Below, piece after piece: positions 63,843 through 64,000 of a stretch of 64,000 nucleotides of DNA. The position numbers and the translations under genes were made by a program. The DNA is from Sphingomonas sp. Leaf20. GTDB lineage: Bacteria; Pseudomonadota; Alphaproteobacteria; Sphingomonadales; Sphingomonadaceae. Position 1 is the first letter of the stretch. Each line of letters starts with the position of its first letter. The stretch spans positions 31,015-95,014 of the forward strand of contig NZ_LMKN01000011.1 of NCBI RefSeq assembly GCF_001421535.1. Direction: 5' to 3'. The notes beneath the pieces are model-generated. The model did not search any database. It was not told the DNA's origin and saw only the letters and a program-made list of their open reading frames with translations.

Positions 63843-64000
63843 ATGACGGACGCCACAAACGTAATTGCCGTGGACCACACAGGCTTCGCTGTGTCTTCTT
63901 TGGACGAAGCCGTTCGGTTCTGGACGGGAGCGCTCGGTTTCACACTTGAGCGGCAATCGGAGATGGGGGGCGACTTCCTGCATCAGGTGACAGGTGTCGA
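63843..64000 (+). CDS. VOC-family protein, N-terminal part (runs off the window)
   Basis: The first 52 residues of a glyoxalase-fold protein: VDHTGFAVSSLDEAVRFWTGALGF with the first metal-ligand His. GAGAGGGC precedes the ATG. It is cut by the window end, so nothing can be said of the second half. Confidence 0.8.
   Translation, partial: MTDATNVIAVDHTGFAVSSLDEAVRFWTGALGFTLERQSEMGGDFLHQVTGV

Noticed and set aside
1..64000. CRISPR array, tRNA or rRNA genes, phage genes
   Set aside because: No regularly spaced repeat-spacer pattern, no cloverleaf-like TPsiC/anticodon arrangement and no phage structural genes were seen by eye; a covariance search would be needed to exclude tRNAs fully.

Overview
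The window looks like chromosome of a Sphingomonas-type alphaproteobacterium. It is GC-rich and rich in TonB-dependent receptors and TTG/GTG starts. It carries an alphaproteobacterial LexA box (GAAC-N7-GAAC), a TonB-receptor/halogenase-fold/cupin carbohydrate locus, a DUF6894 gene and an IS1182-family element. The genus is an inference from gene content, not from a marker gene.

Region by region. (1) 1-1.7 kb: an SOS mutagenesis operon (67-aa small gene, umuD, start of umuC) diverges from a small YozE-like gene across a perfect SOS box. (2) 2.1-3.0 kb: phosphatidylserine decarboxylase with a 7+7 palindrome just upstream. (3) 3.2-17.7 kb: a plant-polysaccharide locus. A large TonB receptor diverges from a translationally coupled operon of four tryptophan-halogenase-fold flavoproteins plus a GH9 glucanase. 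A cupin_8 protein, a GH10 xylanase and a TonB-like protein flank it. The receptor and the xylanase share an almost identical LacI-type operator, TGATAGCGCTAAC. (4) 18.6-26.7 kb: retropepsin-like protease, MscS channel, CBS-pair protein, a hybrid kinase/receiver/DUF533 operon and an SLC13 permease with RCK_C domains. (5) 26.8-33.7 kb: an apparently intact IS1182 element followed by a gene-poor stretch. That stretch holds hairpin repeats, a vanadium haloperoxidase, a lipoprotein and several very small genes, including an Rmf/CrpP-like one. (6) 33.7-41.4 kb: Na+/Ca2+ antiporter, HtrA protease with an OmpR-type two-component pair, lipoprotein, AI-2E-type and YihY-type membrane proteins. (7) 42.3-44.0 kb: a solitary Mrr-fold nuclease in non-coding surroundings. 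(8) 44.5-59.2 kb: a catabolic cluster (hydrolase, Baeyer-Villiger-type monooxygenase, beta-oxidation enzymes, acyl-CoA ligase, BKACE enzyme, cyclase-fold hydrolase, TonB receptor, thiolase) with a divergent TetR regulator. (9) 59.6-64 kb: a LysR-divergent PNPOx/VOC/DUF1348 operon, a nitronate monooxygenase-like gene and a partial VOC gene.

The strongest new observations are two. First, the palindrome GTCAAC-N6-GTTGA(C/T) occurs at three places in the catabolic cluster: between the TetR gene and the hydrolase, before the monooxygenase, and before the receptor. This predicts a local TetR regulon importing and degrading a hydrophobic cyclic ketone or ester. Second, the second halogenase-fold protein of the polysaccharide operon has lost the catalytic lysine, the active-site glutamate and the WxWxIP motif that its three neighbours keep, so it is probably a pseudo-enzyme partner. 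All functions are read from motifs by eye; no database search was run.
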